A stretch of 64,000 bases of DNA, from assembly GCA_023228225.1 (NCBI GenBank), contig JALOBO010000007.1, positions 18,222 to 82,221 of the forward strand, given 5' to 3'. Positions 45,326 through 54,731 of the stretch are shown piece after piece. The stretch comes from Clostridia bacterium. Lineage in GTDB: Bacteria > Bacillota > Clostridia > Christensenellales > UBA1242. The position numbers and the translations under genes are program-made. How positions within the stretch are numbered: the stretch's first letter is position 1; each line of letters begins with the position of its first letter. The notes under the pieces are model-generated. The model was not told the DNA's origin, searched no databases, and saw nothing but the letters and a program-made list of their open reading frames with translations.

Positions 45326-45652
45326 TTACTTATTTGAATATAGAATAATCAATTTTAAAATTAATGCTTGTTCAAATTTTTTAATATTTAAACCAGTAAT
45401 ATTTTCTATCTTATTTAACCTATAAATAAGAGTATTTCTATGCATAAAGCATTTTTTTGAAGTTTGGCTTATATTCAAGTCATTTTCATAAAATGAATTA
45501 ATTGTATCAACCATATCTTGGTTTTTAAACAAAGTACTTAACGCCGATTCGCTTATTAACGATTTGTATTGCTTAATTAGTTTAACGGGGGTTTGAGTTA
45601 AAATTTTTTCAGATTTTGTAATCAACTGATGCGAACTATTGGTGTCTTTCAT
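45326..45652 (-). CDS. PucR/CdaR-type C-terminal HTH protein
   Basis: The 108-aa protein has the PucR C-terminal HTH_30 domain in its second half: FYENDLNISQTSKKCFMHRNTLIYRLNKIENITGL, then FEQALILKLIIL. Full PucR/CdaR regulators are 350-550 aa with sensory N-terminal domains; here only about 50 extra residues are present. It lies 21 bp downstream of an ABC-type ATPase gene with degenerate motifs, in the same operon. It may be a truncated or minimal transcription factor. Confidence 0.82.
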   Translation of the reverse strand: MKDTNSSHQLITKSEKILTQTPVKLIKQYKSLISESALSTLFKNQDMVDTINSFYENDLNISQTSKKCFMHRNTLIYRLNKIENITGLNIKKFEQALILKLIILYSNK

Positions 45653-45673
45653 GGTAAAAATCCTCTCTTGTAT

Positions 45674-46303
45674 TTAATTTTGAATGCTTCCTAAATTTAT
45701 TTTAATAGTTTTGTAACCTAATTTTTTTGCAAACTCTAAATTTGAAGTTGCTATAATCATTGTTATGTCCTTATTTTTTGCAATTTTTTGCAATAATTCT
45801 ACTACCTCATTTATTTCTTTCTCATTAAATTTTTTAATGGTGTCATCAATAACAACTATTTCGGGGCTTTTTAGCATGCCACGCGCGACAGATAGTAAAA
45901 ACTTTTGATACTCACTTAACAATTTTACTTTAATGTCTTTTAATTCTAAAATTCCGTACTCTTGTAAAATTTGTATAATATCAAATTGTTTAGTACTTGA
46001 TAGTTGTTTAATTGCCCACTTTAAATTTTTAAAAGCAGTTGCATTATTAAAAAAAACACTACTTTCGGGAATAAACAGCGTTGGCGTATTTTTAATTACA
46101 CCGTTTAGAACAGTGCCATTTACGCAAACGTTACCCGAAGTAGGTTTAATAAGACCAACTAAAACTTTTAAAAGTGTTGATTTTCCACTTTCTGATTCAC
46201 CTAAAATAACTACTTTCTCGCCTGTTAAAATTTCTAAATTAATATCGTAAAGCGTGTAGAAATTTGAATTAAATTTTAAAAATACTTTGTCAGTCGTAAT
46301 CAT
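45674..46303 (-). CDS. Degenerate ABC-type ATPase
   Basis: The 209-aa ABC nucleotide-binding domain has a good Walker A (GESESGKST, about 35-43), but the signature reads LLSEYQKF instead of LSGGQ, and Walker B ends VVIDDT where the catalytic Glu should follow. The H-loop position (ATSNLEF) has no His. It can probably bind nucleotide but may not hydrolyse it well. No permease is adjacent; the only partner is the PucR-type HTH protein downstream, so a regulatory rather than transport role is possible. Confidence 0.75.
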   Translation of the reverse strand: MITTDKVFLKFNSNFYTLYDINLEILTGEKVVILGESESGKSTLLKVLVGLIKPTSGNVCVNGTVLNGVIKNTPTLFIPESSVFFNNATAFKNLKWAIKQLSSTKQFDIIQILQEYGILELKDIKVKLLSEYQKFLLSVARGMLKSPEIVVIDDTIKKFNEKEINEVVELLQKIAKNKDITMIIATSNLEFAKKLGYKTIKINLGSIQN

Positions 46304-46406
46304 GGCGTTCCTTTATTAGTGTTTGAATGTAAGTTACTTATTATAACACTATTTTAAGGACATTTCAATACTTATTAAAATAATTTTATATACAAAAGTT
46401 TATAAA

Positions 46407-46442
46407 ATTACCGCAAGCAATTTATTAAGGACTTGCGGTAAT
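46407..46442 (-). terminator. Terminator of hpf
   Basis: ATTACCGCAAG pairs with CTTGCGGTAAT; on the minus strand it is followed by TTTATAAACTTTT, 7 nt after the hpf stop. Confidence 0.8.
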
Positions 46443-46448
46443 ATTTAA

Positions 46449-46988
46449 TTATTTTGAATTTATTACTTCTATAAGACCTAAATTGCCATCTTTTCTTTTG
46501 TACATAACATTAATTTTTCCAGTTTCTTTACTGAGAAAAATATAAAAGTCATGACCTAATTCTTCCATATTTAAAATCGCATCATCAACCGTAAGCGGAA
46601 TAAGTTCAAAACTCTTGGTTTTAACAACTTTTACTTCCTTACGAACTGGCATTTCGGTATTATAAACAAGTTCCTTATCCTTAAATGCACCCGCACGCAA
46701 TTTTGTTTTTAGTTTATCGGCATTTCGCACAATTTGTCTTTCAACTTTTGGAAGAGCCATATCTATATTTTCGTACATATTTTCATTGCTTGTTGCTTCT
46801 GCTCTATAAAACAAGCCTTTACTTAAAATTGTAACTTCAAGTTTGTATATGTTGTTCTCTAATTTACAAATTACCTTTGCAACTGCATCTGAATCAAAAT
46901 ATCTATCCAATTTTTGTACTTTTGTTTCAATAATATCTTTTAATCTTTTTCCAATATCGTAATTTTTTGAACTTAATTCAATTTTCAT
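46449..46988 (-). CDS. hpf: Ribosome hibernation-promoting factor, long form
   Basis: Long HPF dimerises 70S ribosomes into inactive 100S particles. The 179-aa protein has the N-terminal S30AE domain (about 1-100; KNYDIGKRLKDIIETKVQKLDRYF) and the C-terminal dimerisation domain (about 120-175; FELIPLTVDDAILNMEELGHDFYIFLSKETGKINVMYKRKDGNLGLI). GGAGG precedes the ATG. It lies downstream of clpC on the same strand. Confidence 0.94.
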   Translation of the reverse strand: MKIELSSKNYDIGKRLKDIIETKVQKLDRYFDSDAVAKVICKLENNIYKLEVTILSKGLFYRAEATSNENMYENIDMALPKVERQIVRNADKLKTKLRAGAFKDKELVYNTEMPVRKEVKVVKTKSFELIPLTVDDAILNMEELGHDFYIFLSKETGKINVMYKRKDGNLGLIEVINSK

Positions 46989-47060
46989 ATTGTACCTCCA
47001 ACATATTCTAATATTTTATGTTAACAAAACATTTTAAATTTGGCAAATGAATAATACGGA

Positions 47061-49565
47061 TTAGATATTAATTATAATATTTTTGTCATCAGCATCAATA
47101 AGTACAGATGAGCCTTCTGCAATTTTTCCACCTAATAAATATTCTGCAAGTGTGTCTTCAATTTCACGTTCTATAACACGCCTTAATGGTCTTGCGCCAT
47201 AATCTGCATCATAACCTTTTGCAACTAAATATTTTAGTGCTTTTTCGGTTAATTTTAATTCAACTTTTTGTGCTTTTAACCTGCTTTCAACTTTTTTAAT
47301 CATAAGACCGGCAATTCTGGCTAAGTTATCTTCGGTGAGTGGCTTAAATACTGTAATAACATCTATTCGGTTTATAAATTCGGGTTTAAAATGTTTTTTT
47401 ACAGCATCGGTGAGTATTCGTTTAATATCTTCAAAAGTTTGTTCTTTTAAAGTAGCACTATCTTTAAAACCTAAGCCCGCTTTATTTTTTGGAATTTCAT
47501 TTACTCCAATATTAGATGTCATAATAATAACGGTATTTTTAAAATTTACAATTCTTCCTTGTGAATCCGTAAGTCTACCATCATCAAGTATTTGCAATAA
47601 TGCATTATAAACATCAGCGTGCGCTTTTTCAATTTCATCAAAAAGAACTACTGAATACGGCTTTCTGCGAACTTGTTCAGTAAGTTGTCCGCCCTCATCA
47701 TAGCCAATGTAACCCGGAGGCGAACCAATAAGTTTTGATACAGAATGACTTTCCATATATTCGGACATATCAATTCGTATTATAGAATTTTCATCATCAA
47801 ATAATGATTCAGCAAGTGTCTTAGACAATTCCGTTTTACCTACGCCGGTTTGTCCTAAAAATAGAAATGAACCAATGGGACGAGATGGGTCTTTTAACCC
47901 CGCCCTTGCTCGCCTAATTGCTTTTGCAACTGCTTCTACTGCTTCATCTTGCCCAATTACGCGCTTATGCAAATCATCTTCTAAATGCACCAATCTTTGT
48001 TTTTCGCTTTCAGTTATTTTGGTAACTGGTATTTTAGTCCAGTTAGAAACTACTCTTGCAACTTCTTCGGCACCAATTTGCACTTGTATTTTTTGTTTAT
48101 CGGTTTTGTAATCATTTTTAATTTTATCTGCTTGCTCTTCTGCTTTTTTAATTTGGTCGCGGATAGCGGCCGCCTTTTCAAAGTTTTCTTGCATTAATGC
48201 TTCTTTTTTGTTAATTTCTAATTGTTTAATTTCTTCTTCTTTTGTTTTTAATTCAGGAGGCGTAAAATTATTGTTTACTTTCGCCCTACTACTTGCCTCA
48301 TCAATTAAATCAATCGCCTTATCAGGTAGGCTACGATCCATAATATAGCGGTCAGATAGTGTAGCCGCAGTTTCTATTGCCTCATCGGTTATTTTAACTT
48401 TATGGAACGCCTCATAACTATCACGCAATCCTTTTAGTATTAAGATTGTTTCTTCAACGCTTGGCGGATTAACCATAATGGGTTGAAATCTACGTTCTAG
48501 TGCTTTATCTTTCTCAATAAATTTACGATATTCATCGGTAGTTGTTGCTCCAACGGTTTGTAATTCACCTCTTGCTAAATAAGGTTTTAACATATCGGAA
48601 GGATTTACTTCTCCCTCCTTAGCGCCAGAAGAAGCCAAAGTGTGTATTTCATCAATAAATACAATTATATTTTTTTGCCCTATTATGGTTTCAATAGCAT
48701 TTTTTAAGCGTTCTTCTAATGAACCGCGGTATTTTGTTCCAGCAACCAAACTACCAATATCTAACGAATATATGATTTTGTTTTTCAATAAATCTGGAAC
48801 ATTACCCGCTACAATTTCACGTGCTAACCCTTCTATAATTGCCGACTTACCAACACCCGCCTCACCAATAAGAACAGGATTATTTTTAGTTTTTCTGCAA
48901 AGAATTTCAATAATTCTTTCAATTTCTTTTTGTCTACCAATTATAGGGTCAATTTTATGCTGTTTTGCTTTAAGAGTAAGGTCCGAGCCCATAGCGAGTA
49001 AACTTTCGGGAAGTGAAGAGCCATTTGCCTGTGTATTTCCGTTATAATTTGTAGTGTCGCCCATACCATTAGACATTATATTTTCTCTACTAAACATTTG
49101 TGATTCGCCCTGTTGAGAACGCAGTACTCCTAAAAGTCTTTGTTTTAATTCCGCAATATTTACTTTAAATGCACGAACAAGTATTGTATCGGCTAATGCA
49201 TCGGGATCAAGCAATATACTAAGCAATAAATGCTCAGTGCCAATAAAATTATGGTTAAACTGCATTGCAAGTTGTTGTGCTCGTAAAAAAATTTCTTTTG
49301 CACGCGGTGTAAATGCAACTTGAATAACTGCATCAAAATCAGGAGTTCTATCATTTTTTTCAAATACAGATTTCATAGCCTCACTTGTTACTCCATATTC
49401 AGAAAGCATTTTTGAAGCCACGCAATCAGTTTTGCTTAATCCATACAATAAATGTTCGGAACCTATTTGCTCATACCTTAAATTAAGTACTAATGTCGCT
49501 GCATTTTTTACAGTATTTTTTACATTTTCTGTTAAGTTCATAGAACTTTCAAAATTAAATTGCAT
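47061..49565 (-). CDS. clpC: ATP-dependent Clp protease ATPase subunit ClpC
   Basis: ClpC unfolds substrates, including proteins arginine-phosphorylated by McsB, for degradation by ClpP. The 834-aa protein has two N-terminal Clp_N repeats (about 1-145), a first AAA+ module with Walker A GEAGVGKS and Walker B VFIDEIHTL, a UVR-containing middle domain (about 415-470; EEIKQLEINKKEALMQENFEKAA), and a second AAA+ module with GQTGVGKTE and VLFDEIEKAH. AAGGAG precedes the ATG. It is the last gene of ctsR-mcsA-mcsB-clpC. Confidence 0.96.
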   Translation of the reverse strand: MQFNFESSMNLTENVKNTVKNAATLVLNLRYEQIGSEHLLYGLSKTDCVASKMLSEYGVTSEAMKSVFEKNDRTPDFDAVIQVAFTPRAKEIFLRAQQLAMQFNHNFIGTEHLLLSILLDPDALADTILVRAFKVNIAELKQRLLGVLRSQQGESQMFSRENIMSNGMGDTTNYNGNTQANGSSLPESLLAMGSDLTLKAKQHKIDPIIGRQKEIERIIEILCRKTKNNPVLIGEAGVGKSAIIEGLAREIVAGNVPDLLKNKIIYSLDIGSLVAGTKYRGSLEERLKNAIETIIGQKNIIVFIDEIHTLASSGAKEGEVNPSDMLKPYLARGELQTVGATTTDEYRKFIEKDKALERRFQPIMVNPPSVEETILILKGLRDSYEAFHKVKITDEAIETAATLSDRYIMDRSLPDKAIDLIDEASSRAKVNNNFTPPELKTKEEEIKQLEINKKEALMQENFEKAAAIRDQIKKAEEQADKIKNDYKTDKQKIQVQIGAEEVARVVSNWTKIPVTKITESEKQRLVHLEDDLHKRVIGQDEAVEAVAKAIRRARAGLKDPSRPIGSFLFLGQTGVGKTELSKTLAESLFDDENSIIRIDMSEYMESHSVSKLIGSPPGYIGYDEGGQLTEQVRRKPYSVVLFDEIEKAHADVYNALLQILDDGRLTDSQGRIVNFKNTVIIMTSNIGVNEIPKNKAGLGFKDSATLKEQTFEDIKRILTDAVKKHFKPEFINRIDVITVFKPLTEDNLARIAGLMIKKVESRLKAQKVELKLTEKALKYLVAKGYDADYGARPLRRVIEREIEDTLAEYLLGGKIAEGSSVLIDADDKNIIINI

Positions 49566-49592
49566 AATATTTCTCCTTGAATAATTTAGTCA

Positions 49593-50585
49593 TTATATTT
49601 TTGCATTTTTTAGCATGCCGGCAACATATTCCGCCCTAAATATATCGCGTTCATTTGGCTGTATTAATTCACCTTTTAATTGCATTAAATGTGCGGGCTG
49701 TGCCGATATTATTAATTTATCTAAAATATCTACATTACTTAATTTTATAAAGCCCAAACATACCCCAAATTTCAATTTCGCCATAAGTTTCATAAATTCG
49801 TTGCTGTCTAGCTTATATGCATTAGTTAAAATTCCATAAGCACGGCAAGCAGAATCTATTATATCATCTGTTTGGTGTTTTAATAATTCTCGCCTTGCAT
49901 TTTCTTCAATTTCACAAATTTTTAGCACAGCGTTTGATACATTTTTTATAATTTCTTGTTCAGTAAGTCCTAGCGATATTTGATTTGATACTTGATACAT
50001 GTATCCATCGGCCGAACTGCCCTCACCATATACCCCTCTAATAGTAATACCAAGTTTGGATAATGCATTAATAACATTGTTAACTGTACCATTCATTGTA
50101 ATAGCGGGCAAAAACATCATAACTGAGGCGCGCATTCCAGTGCCTATGTTAGTTGGACAAGCAGTTAAAAACCCTAACTCCGAATCATATGAAATACTTA
50201 ATTTAGAAAGCAAAATATCATCTATTTTATTTACAATTTCGTATGCTTTTTGTAAGTTAAATCCACTAAACAAACATTGCGCCCTTATATGGTCTTCTTC
50301 GTTAATCATAATTGATACGGTTTCATCTTCGCTAATAATTACTCCGCCATATTCTTTATTTAAAATTAGGTCTTTGCTAATTAAATGTTTTTCTAGAAGT
50401 ACATCACAATCAATATCAGATAATGTGTTTGTTGCATAAACTTTGTAATTAAATGGTGACAAAACATCAGCCACACTTTTCATAACTACCGCATACGCTC
50501 GTTCATCTTTTAACTTGTGCGGATATGGTATGCCGTGCAAATTTCGCGCTAATCGTATTCTAGAAGATACTACAATATTATCCAT
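49593..50585 (-). CDS. mcsB: Protein arginine kinase McsB
   Basis: McsB phosphorylates arginines on damaged proteins and on CtsR, marking them for ClpCP. The 330-aa phosphagen-kinase-fold protein has the N-terminal VVSSRIRLARNLHGIPYP with catalytic arginines, NEEDHIRAQCLFSG, the active-site loop TACPTNIGTGMRASVMMFLP, and RGVYGEGSSADGYMYQVSNQ. It is about 20-30 residues shorter than B. subtilis McsB, with all key blocks present. GGAG precedes the ATG; it lies between mcsA and clpC. Confidence 0.95.
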   Translation of the reverse strand: MDNIVVSSRIRLARNLHGIPYPHKLKDERAYAVVMKSVADVLSPFNYKVYATNTLSDIDCDVLLEKHLISKDLILNKEYGGVIISEDETVSIMINEEDHIRAQCLFSGFNLQKAYEIVNKIDDILLSKLSISYDSELGFLTACPTNIGTGMRASVMMFLPAITMNGTVNNVINALSKLGITIRGVYGEGSSADGYMYQVSNQISLGLTEQEIIKNVSNAVLKICEIEENARRELLKHQTDDIIDSACRAYGILTNAYKLDSNEFMKLMAKLKFGVCLGFIKLSNVDILDKLIISAQPAHLMQLKGELIQPNERDIFRAEYVAGMLKNAKI

Positions 50586-50613
50586 ATTTTACTCCAAACT
50601 GTATTAATTTAAA

Positions 50614-51114
50614 TTAATTTTTGTCATTAATTTCTTTAATTTTACGTTTATATTCAGCGGCATCTTCATAACGTTCTTCTGCCACCGCCCGTTTTAGTAA
50701 ACTGTTTAAGCGATCAATTTCTTCTTGCTTAGAATTTGAACTGTTTAAATTAAATTGTTTATCTGCAAGTTTACCTATGTGTTTTGTTCGCCCCTGCACA
50801 TTTTTAATTATAGGTTGTAACAGATTTTCAAATGCCTTATAGCACATAGAACAACCGACAAAGCCAGTGGATAAAAAATCTGTACTTAACATTCCGCACC
50901 CCGGACAAATAATCGCCTTAGGAATACTTTTTGCTTTTTTATAATTATCTACATAACTATCAAAAAATTCGCCTACATCAATAGTTTTAAAATGAGGCAT
51001 TTTACCAGTTGCAATCGCACATTCCGCACACAGATGCTCTTCGGTAGTTTGACCGTTTATAGTTATCGAAGTATGATATGTTGCTTCATTTGTTTTGCAT
51101 TTTTGACATTTCAT
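50614..51114 (-). CDS. mcsA: McsA, activator of McsB, zinc-binding with UVR motif
   Basis: McsA binds and activates McsB. The 166-aa protein has N-terminal CxxC pairs (CQKCKT, CAEC), a second set (CPGCGM, CSMC) for zinc, and a C-terminal UVR motif (about 130-163; EIDRLNSLLKRAVAEERYEDAAEYKRKI). AAGGAG lies upstream of the ATG. It is the second gene of the CtsR operon, 18 bp after ctsR. Confidence 0.94.
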   Translation of the reverse strand: MKCQKCKTNEATYHTSITINGQTTEEHLCAECAIATGKMPHFKTIDVGEFFDSYVDNYKKAKSIPKAIICPGCGMLSTDFLSTGFVGCSMCYKAFENLLQPIIKNVQGRTKHIGKLADKQFNLNSSNSKQEEIDRLNSLLKRAVAEERYEDAAEYKRKIKEINDKN

Positions 51115-51132
51115 AATTTTAAAAAACTCCTT

Positions 51133-51579
51133 TTAAAAATATATGAGTAAATTTTTTAATATTACCGCACGCTGTCGTTCGGCTATATCTAATGGCGATT
51201 GAAGCGATTTAGGGTGAATTGCAATTTTTATAATTTCTAATTCTCGCTCCGTAACATATTGTCGTTCTTTAAGCCCAATTAATATTTGTACTGCCCTGTT
51301 ATAATCTATTTGTTCTCCTATAACATTATTAATAAGAGATGATATAAAACTGTCTTTTCTATCAGACAATTTTGTAATTTTAATAAATCCCCCACCACCG
51401 CGTTTACTTTCGGTTATAAACCCGCGTTCTACGGTAAAGCGTGTGCTAATTACATAATTTATTTGACTTGGAGCACAACCAAAATATTTGCCTAATTCAT
51501 TGCGTGATAAATCTAGCGATTTTTCTTCGCCTATCGTGGATATTATAAAGTTTTCTATTAAATTACTTATGCTATCCAT
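51133..51579 (-). CDS. ctsR: Heat-shock transcriptional repressor CtsR
   Basis: CtsR represses clp genes until heat or McsB activity removes it. The 148-aa protein has the N-terminal winged HTH (about 5-70; RNELGKYFGCAPSQINYVISTRF, then the glycine-rich wing ESKRGGGGFIKI) and the C-terminal dimerisation/ClpC-recognition domain. It is first in the operon and autoregulated through the operator at 51652-51668. Confidence 0.95.
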   Translation of the reverse strand: MDSISNLIENFIISTIGEEKSLDLSRNELGKYFGCAPSQINYVISTRFTVERGFITESKRGGGGFIKITKLSDRKDSFISSLINNVIGEQIDYNRAVQILIGLKERQYVTERELEIIKIAIHPKSLQSPLDIAERQRAVILKNLLIYF

Positions 51580-51651
51580 TTTTACGCCTTTTTACAATTA
51601 AATTAGTGTAATAATATTATGTTCTGTTAAATTAAATTTAACCTGTAAAAG

Positions 51652-51668
51652 TTTGACTTTCTTTGACC
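51652..51668 (-). promoter_or_regulatory. CtsR operator
   Basis: On the minus strand GGTCAAA-GAA-AGTCAAA fits the CtsR heptad repeat (A/G)GTCAAA-NAN-(A/G)GTCAAA exactly. It lies just downstream of the predicted transcription start, where bound CtsR would block elongation or clearance. Confidence 0.93.
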
Positions 51669-51679
51669 TTTACAAGCAA

Positions 51680-51708
51680 ATTATACAACCACACTTTTTT
51701 TGTGTCAA
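51680..51708 (-). promoter_or_regulatory. Sigma-A promoter of the ctsR operon
   Basis: On the minus strand TTGACA and TATAAT are perfect consensus boxes 17 bp apart. The long leader (about 95 nt) to ctsR contains the CtsR operator. Confidence 0.92.
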
Positions 51709-51805
51709 CTATTTATGACATATTTTTAAACATTATTACATAAAAAATAATTTTTTGAGTTGCAATTTTGTGGTATAATAAATTAATAAAGGAGGATTTA
51801 AAAAA

Positions 51806-53029
51806 GTGGAAAAAGTAATTTTGCACTGCGATATGAACAACTTTTACGCTTCGGTAGAATGTATTTTAAATCCTTCTATCAAAAATTATCCGCTGGCGGT
51901 ATGCGGTAACCCAAGGCATAGGCACGGCATTGTACTTGCAAAAAATATGACGGCAAAAAAACTAGGAATTCAGACTGGTGAAGTAATTTGGCAAGCAAAA
52001 CAAAAATGTCCAAATTTAATATGTGTAGCCCCTCATCACGAAGTTTATGAACAATATTCAAAAAAAGCAAAGGAAATTTATTCCCGCTATACCAATTTTG
52101 TAGAAGGTTTTGGACCTGATGAATGCTGGCTTGATGTTACCCAAAGCACAAAACTATTTGGTAGCGGTAAAGAAATCGCCGATAAAATACGAGAAGATAT
52201 TAAACGGGAATTAAAACTTACCGTATCAGTGGGCGTGTCGTTTACCAAGGTTTACGCAAAACTCGGTAGCGATTATAAAAAGCCCGATGCAACAACTTGC
52301 GTTACAAAAGAAAATTTTAGTGAAATTATGTTTCCACTACCGGCCCAAGCACTTATTATGGTAGGAAGACATACGAACGAAACACTAAAAAAATTAAATA
52401 TTAACACTATTAAAGATTTATATTACGCCGATCAAAAACTACTTACCTATTATTTAGGCAAGCACGGAAAAGATTTGATTAATATGGTACGTGGCGAAGA
52501 TGATTTTAATGTGCAAAGTTTTGCCACCGAAACAAAATTTAAAAGTGTGGGTAACGGAACAACCACACCAAAAGATATACAAAATTTTTCTGATGCTAAA
52601 CCAGTTGTATATAGATTATGTAAGCAAATTGCTGAAAGATTAAGAATAAATAGTACAAAATGCACAGGAGTAGCAATAGCCATAAAAAATGTAGAAATGG
52701 ACAGTTTTAGTCGCCAAACTGTACTAAAATCTCCTACTTATACCGATTTAGATATTGCAAAAACCGCATTAGATTTATTAAAAAAAAGTTGGAATTTTAA
52801 TAAATCAATACGCTCGCTTACAATTACAGCAATCAATTTAATTGCTGATGATTCCAGCGAACAAATAAGTATGTTTGAATTAGAAAAACCTACAAAAAAA
52901 GATGACTTAAATCGTTGTATAGATATTTTACAAGATAAATACGGCAAAGATACATTAAAACGCGCCATACTTTTAGATGGCGATTTTATCGATGATGAGA
53001 TGATTGATATTGTTCCGCTAAAAGAATAG
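51806..53029 (+). CDS. dinB: Y-family DNA polymerase IV (DinB)
   Basis: DinB is a translesion, error-prone polymerase. The 407-aa protein has the palm residues in HCDMNNFYASVE and FGPDECWLDVT (Asp-Glu), fingers and thumb with HhH segments, the little-finger domain (about 240-350), and a C-terminal beta-clamp motif QISMFEL (about 362). The start is a GTG with AAGGAGG 9 nt upstream. It is divergent from ctsR. No LexA-type operator is evident. An E1 element begins 6 bp after the stop. Confidence 0.92.
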   Translation: MEKVILHCDMNNFYASVECILNPSIKNYPLAVCGNPRHRHGIVLAKNMTAKKLGIQTGEVIWQAKQKCPNLICVAPHHEVYEQYSKKAKEIYSRYTNFVEGFGPDECWLDVTQSTKLFGSGKEIADKIREDIKRELKLTVSVGVSFTKVYAKLGSDYKKPDATTCVTKENFSEIMFPLPAQALIMVGRHTNETLKKLNINTIKDLYYADQKLLTYYLGKHGKDLINMVRGEDDFNVQSFATETKFKSVGNGTTTPKDIQNFSDAKPVVYRLCKQIAERLRINSTKCTGVAIAIKNVEMDSFSRQTVLKSPTYTDLDIAKTALDLLKKSWNFNKSIRSLTITAINLIADDSSEQISMFELEKPTKKDDLNRCIDILQDKYGKDTLKRAILLDGDFIDDEMIDIVPLKE

Positions 53030-53034
53030 ATCCT

Positions 53035-53195
53035 TTCCGTTCACCTAACGGATGAACGGAACTAGGCACCGTTTAAACTGAATCTTTTTAACGCTTTAGC
53101 CCCAAACAGAACCACCTAGCGTATACATACGCGTCGGAACCTGTTTGGGACTAAATCATTTAAAAATCTTTGCGTTTAAACTACTTAGCGTGTCC
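53035..53195 (+). repeat. Dispersed structured element, copy D (family E1)
   Basis: The terminal hairpin is TTCCGTTCA-CCTAACGGA-TGAACGGAA (53035-53061). The enclosing stem is GTTTAAAC (53071-53078) with GTTTAAAC (53174-53181). The central arm TTAGCCCCAAACAG (53096-53109) pairs with CTGTTTGGGACTAA (53141-53154), and the inner hairpin GCGTAT-AC-ATACGC (53119-53132) is perfect. It lies directly after the dinB stop and ends CTACTTAGCGTGTCC. Confidence 0.87.
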
Positions 53196-53208
53196 TATCT
53201 AAACAAAA

Positions 53209-54081
53209 TTATGTATTTGGATTTAAATCTGTAAATACTTTTTGCCTATAAAAACCTTTTTTTCCTTGAATAATAATCGTATTCTCAGTATTTTTATTAA
53301 AAACATTATTTACAAATAAATTTATATTTATTGATTTTTCAGATTCAAACCCATCTATAATATATTGGTTACTAGGAATAATAATGAACATATCCTTTTC
53401 TTCGTGCGGTTCAATAAAAACAGCAGCTTCATAGTATTTCAAATCCGTATTCATTTCTACAAAGTCAAGATTACCAAGTGATTTGCCTGAATTATCTGGT
53501 TTTGGTCCAACTCTAATTGTAATTTGTGTTATAGGATAATTCGATATGTTATTGTACTTTGTATGGATTACAAGATATTTTTTCACTGCTTTTTCATTAT
53601 ACGATTGTAATTCTATATCTACTGAATCAATACCTAATTCGAAAATATTTTTATCTTTATTTTCATTCATATTTATTGATAATATTTTCATAGTTAAAAA
53701 TGACAAGTAAGGGATTGTTTGCAATTTGCTGTATTTTTCATTAAGTGCTAATTGCTTATGATTTATTTCAACAATGTTGTTATTTGCAGTTTCTAATCTT
53801 TTTTGTGCTTCATCATTTTGCTTTTTGTACAAACTATTTTGCCAAAGTGAAAATAGACCCAAAAATGTTGTGCCTAAATAGCCCAATAAACCAGATATTA
53901 TTACTGCCCATTGGTCAGCAGTATAGTCAAATAAAATAGGGTTTTTGTTTTCTTTAATCCATACAACACCTATAAACATAACGGGTATTATTATTATAAA
54001 TAACACACCAAAAAACAGTAAATTATCTTTCCGTACCTTTTTGCTTTTTCCATTGCCAGTTAATACTAAATCTTCTTCCAT
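53209..54081 (-). CDS. Unknown membrane protein with coiled coil
   Basis: I do not recognise this 290-aa protein. Two transmembrane helices near the N-terminus (about 22-44 and 58-80) are followed by a coiled coil (about 82-118; KKQNDEAQKRLETANNNIVEINHKQ). A cytoplasmic beta-rich domain (about 140-285) then follows, with NIFELGIDSVDIELQSYN and a C-terminal IIIQGKKGFYRQKVF. Similar architectures occur in accessory membrane proteins of unknown role. It directly follows an E1 element and may be an accessory gene. Confidence 0.7.
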   Translation of the reverse strand: MEEDLVLTGNGKSKKVRKDNLLFFGVLFIIIIPVMFIGVVWIKENKNPILFDYTADQWAVIISGLLGYLGTTFLGLFSLWQNSLYKKQNDEAQKRLETANNNIVEINHKQLALNEKYSKLQTIPYLSFLTMKILSINMNENKDKNIFELGIDSVDIELQSYNEKAVKKYLVIHTKYNNISNYPITQITIRVGPKPDNSGKSLGNLDFVEMNTDLKYYEAAVFIEPHEEKDMFIIIPSNQYIIDGFESEKSININLFVNNVFNKNTENTIIIQGKKGFYRQKVFTDLNPNT

Positions 54082-54198
54082 ATTTTTCTCCTTTGTAAAA
54101 GATAGTTTTATGCAACTTTTAGAGCGTTTTTTAATGCTGTTTACAGCTTTTACAAAACATTATATCCAAAATAATATACTAAATATGCAATTTTTAGA

Positions 54199-54729
54199 TT
54201 ATTTTGCATATAAAGAATTTTCAAATTTTTCTATGGGTAAATTTTTCACTACATAATAAACTGTTAATCCCGTAATTACTCCGGCAACTAATGAGAATGC
54301 TAACATATACGGTAAAATAATCACTGTGAATACATTTTTTATCATAAGACAAGCAACTATGACTTGCGTTATGTTGTGTACTAATGCGCCTACAATACTA
54401 ATTCCAGTCAAACTCATATGCTTATATGCGTACTTATACAATAAAAACATAGCAAAATAACTCATTATTCCGCCAGAAAGCGAAAAGGCAAGCGCAAAAA
54501 TATTGCCTGTAAACAAACTTCCTAGAAAACATTTTAAAACAACAATTATAAGTCCGCTGTTAAATCCTAGCATTATTAACGCCAAAAATGACACTACATT
54601 TGAAAGCCCAATTTTAGCATACGGTATTAATGGTATAACGGGCGGAAACATACTTTCCACAAAATACATAATTAGTGCAAGTGCGGTAAATATTCCAATT
54701 CTGGCAATATAGTTAATTCTATTATTCAT
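54199..54729 (-). CDS. Gx transporter family protein (heptaprenyl-PP synthase component I-like)
   Basis: The 176-aa membrane protein has five to six helices. The conserved start RIGIFTALALIMYFVESMFPP, then IPYAKIGLSNVVSFLAL and GSLFTGNIFALAFSLSGGIMSYF, are signatures of the Hpre_diP_synt_I/Gx transporter family, which resembles ECF S-components. It is the last gene of an apbE-NusG-II-Gx operon, 2 bp after the previous stop. The trio occurs with flavin-based electron transfer systems in Firmicutes. Confidence 0.85.
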   Translation of the reverse strand: MNNRINYIARIGIFTALALIMYFVESMFPPVIPLIPYAKIGLSNVVSFLALIMLGFNSGLIIVVLKCFLGSLFTGNIFALAFSLSGGIMSYFAMFLLYKYAYKHMSLTGISIVGALVHNITQVIVACLMIKNVFTVIILPYMLAFSLVAGVITGLTVYYVVKNLPIEKFENSLYAK

Positions 54730-54731
54730 AT

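Noticed and set aside
46449..51579. CtsR operon as a novel stress island
   Set aside because: Gene order, promoter and operator are the classic Firmicutes arrangement.
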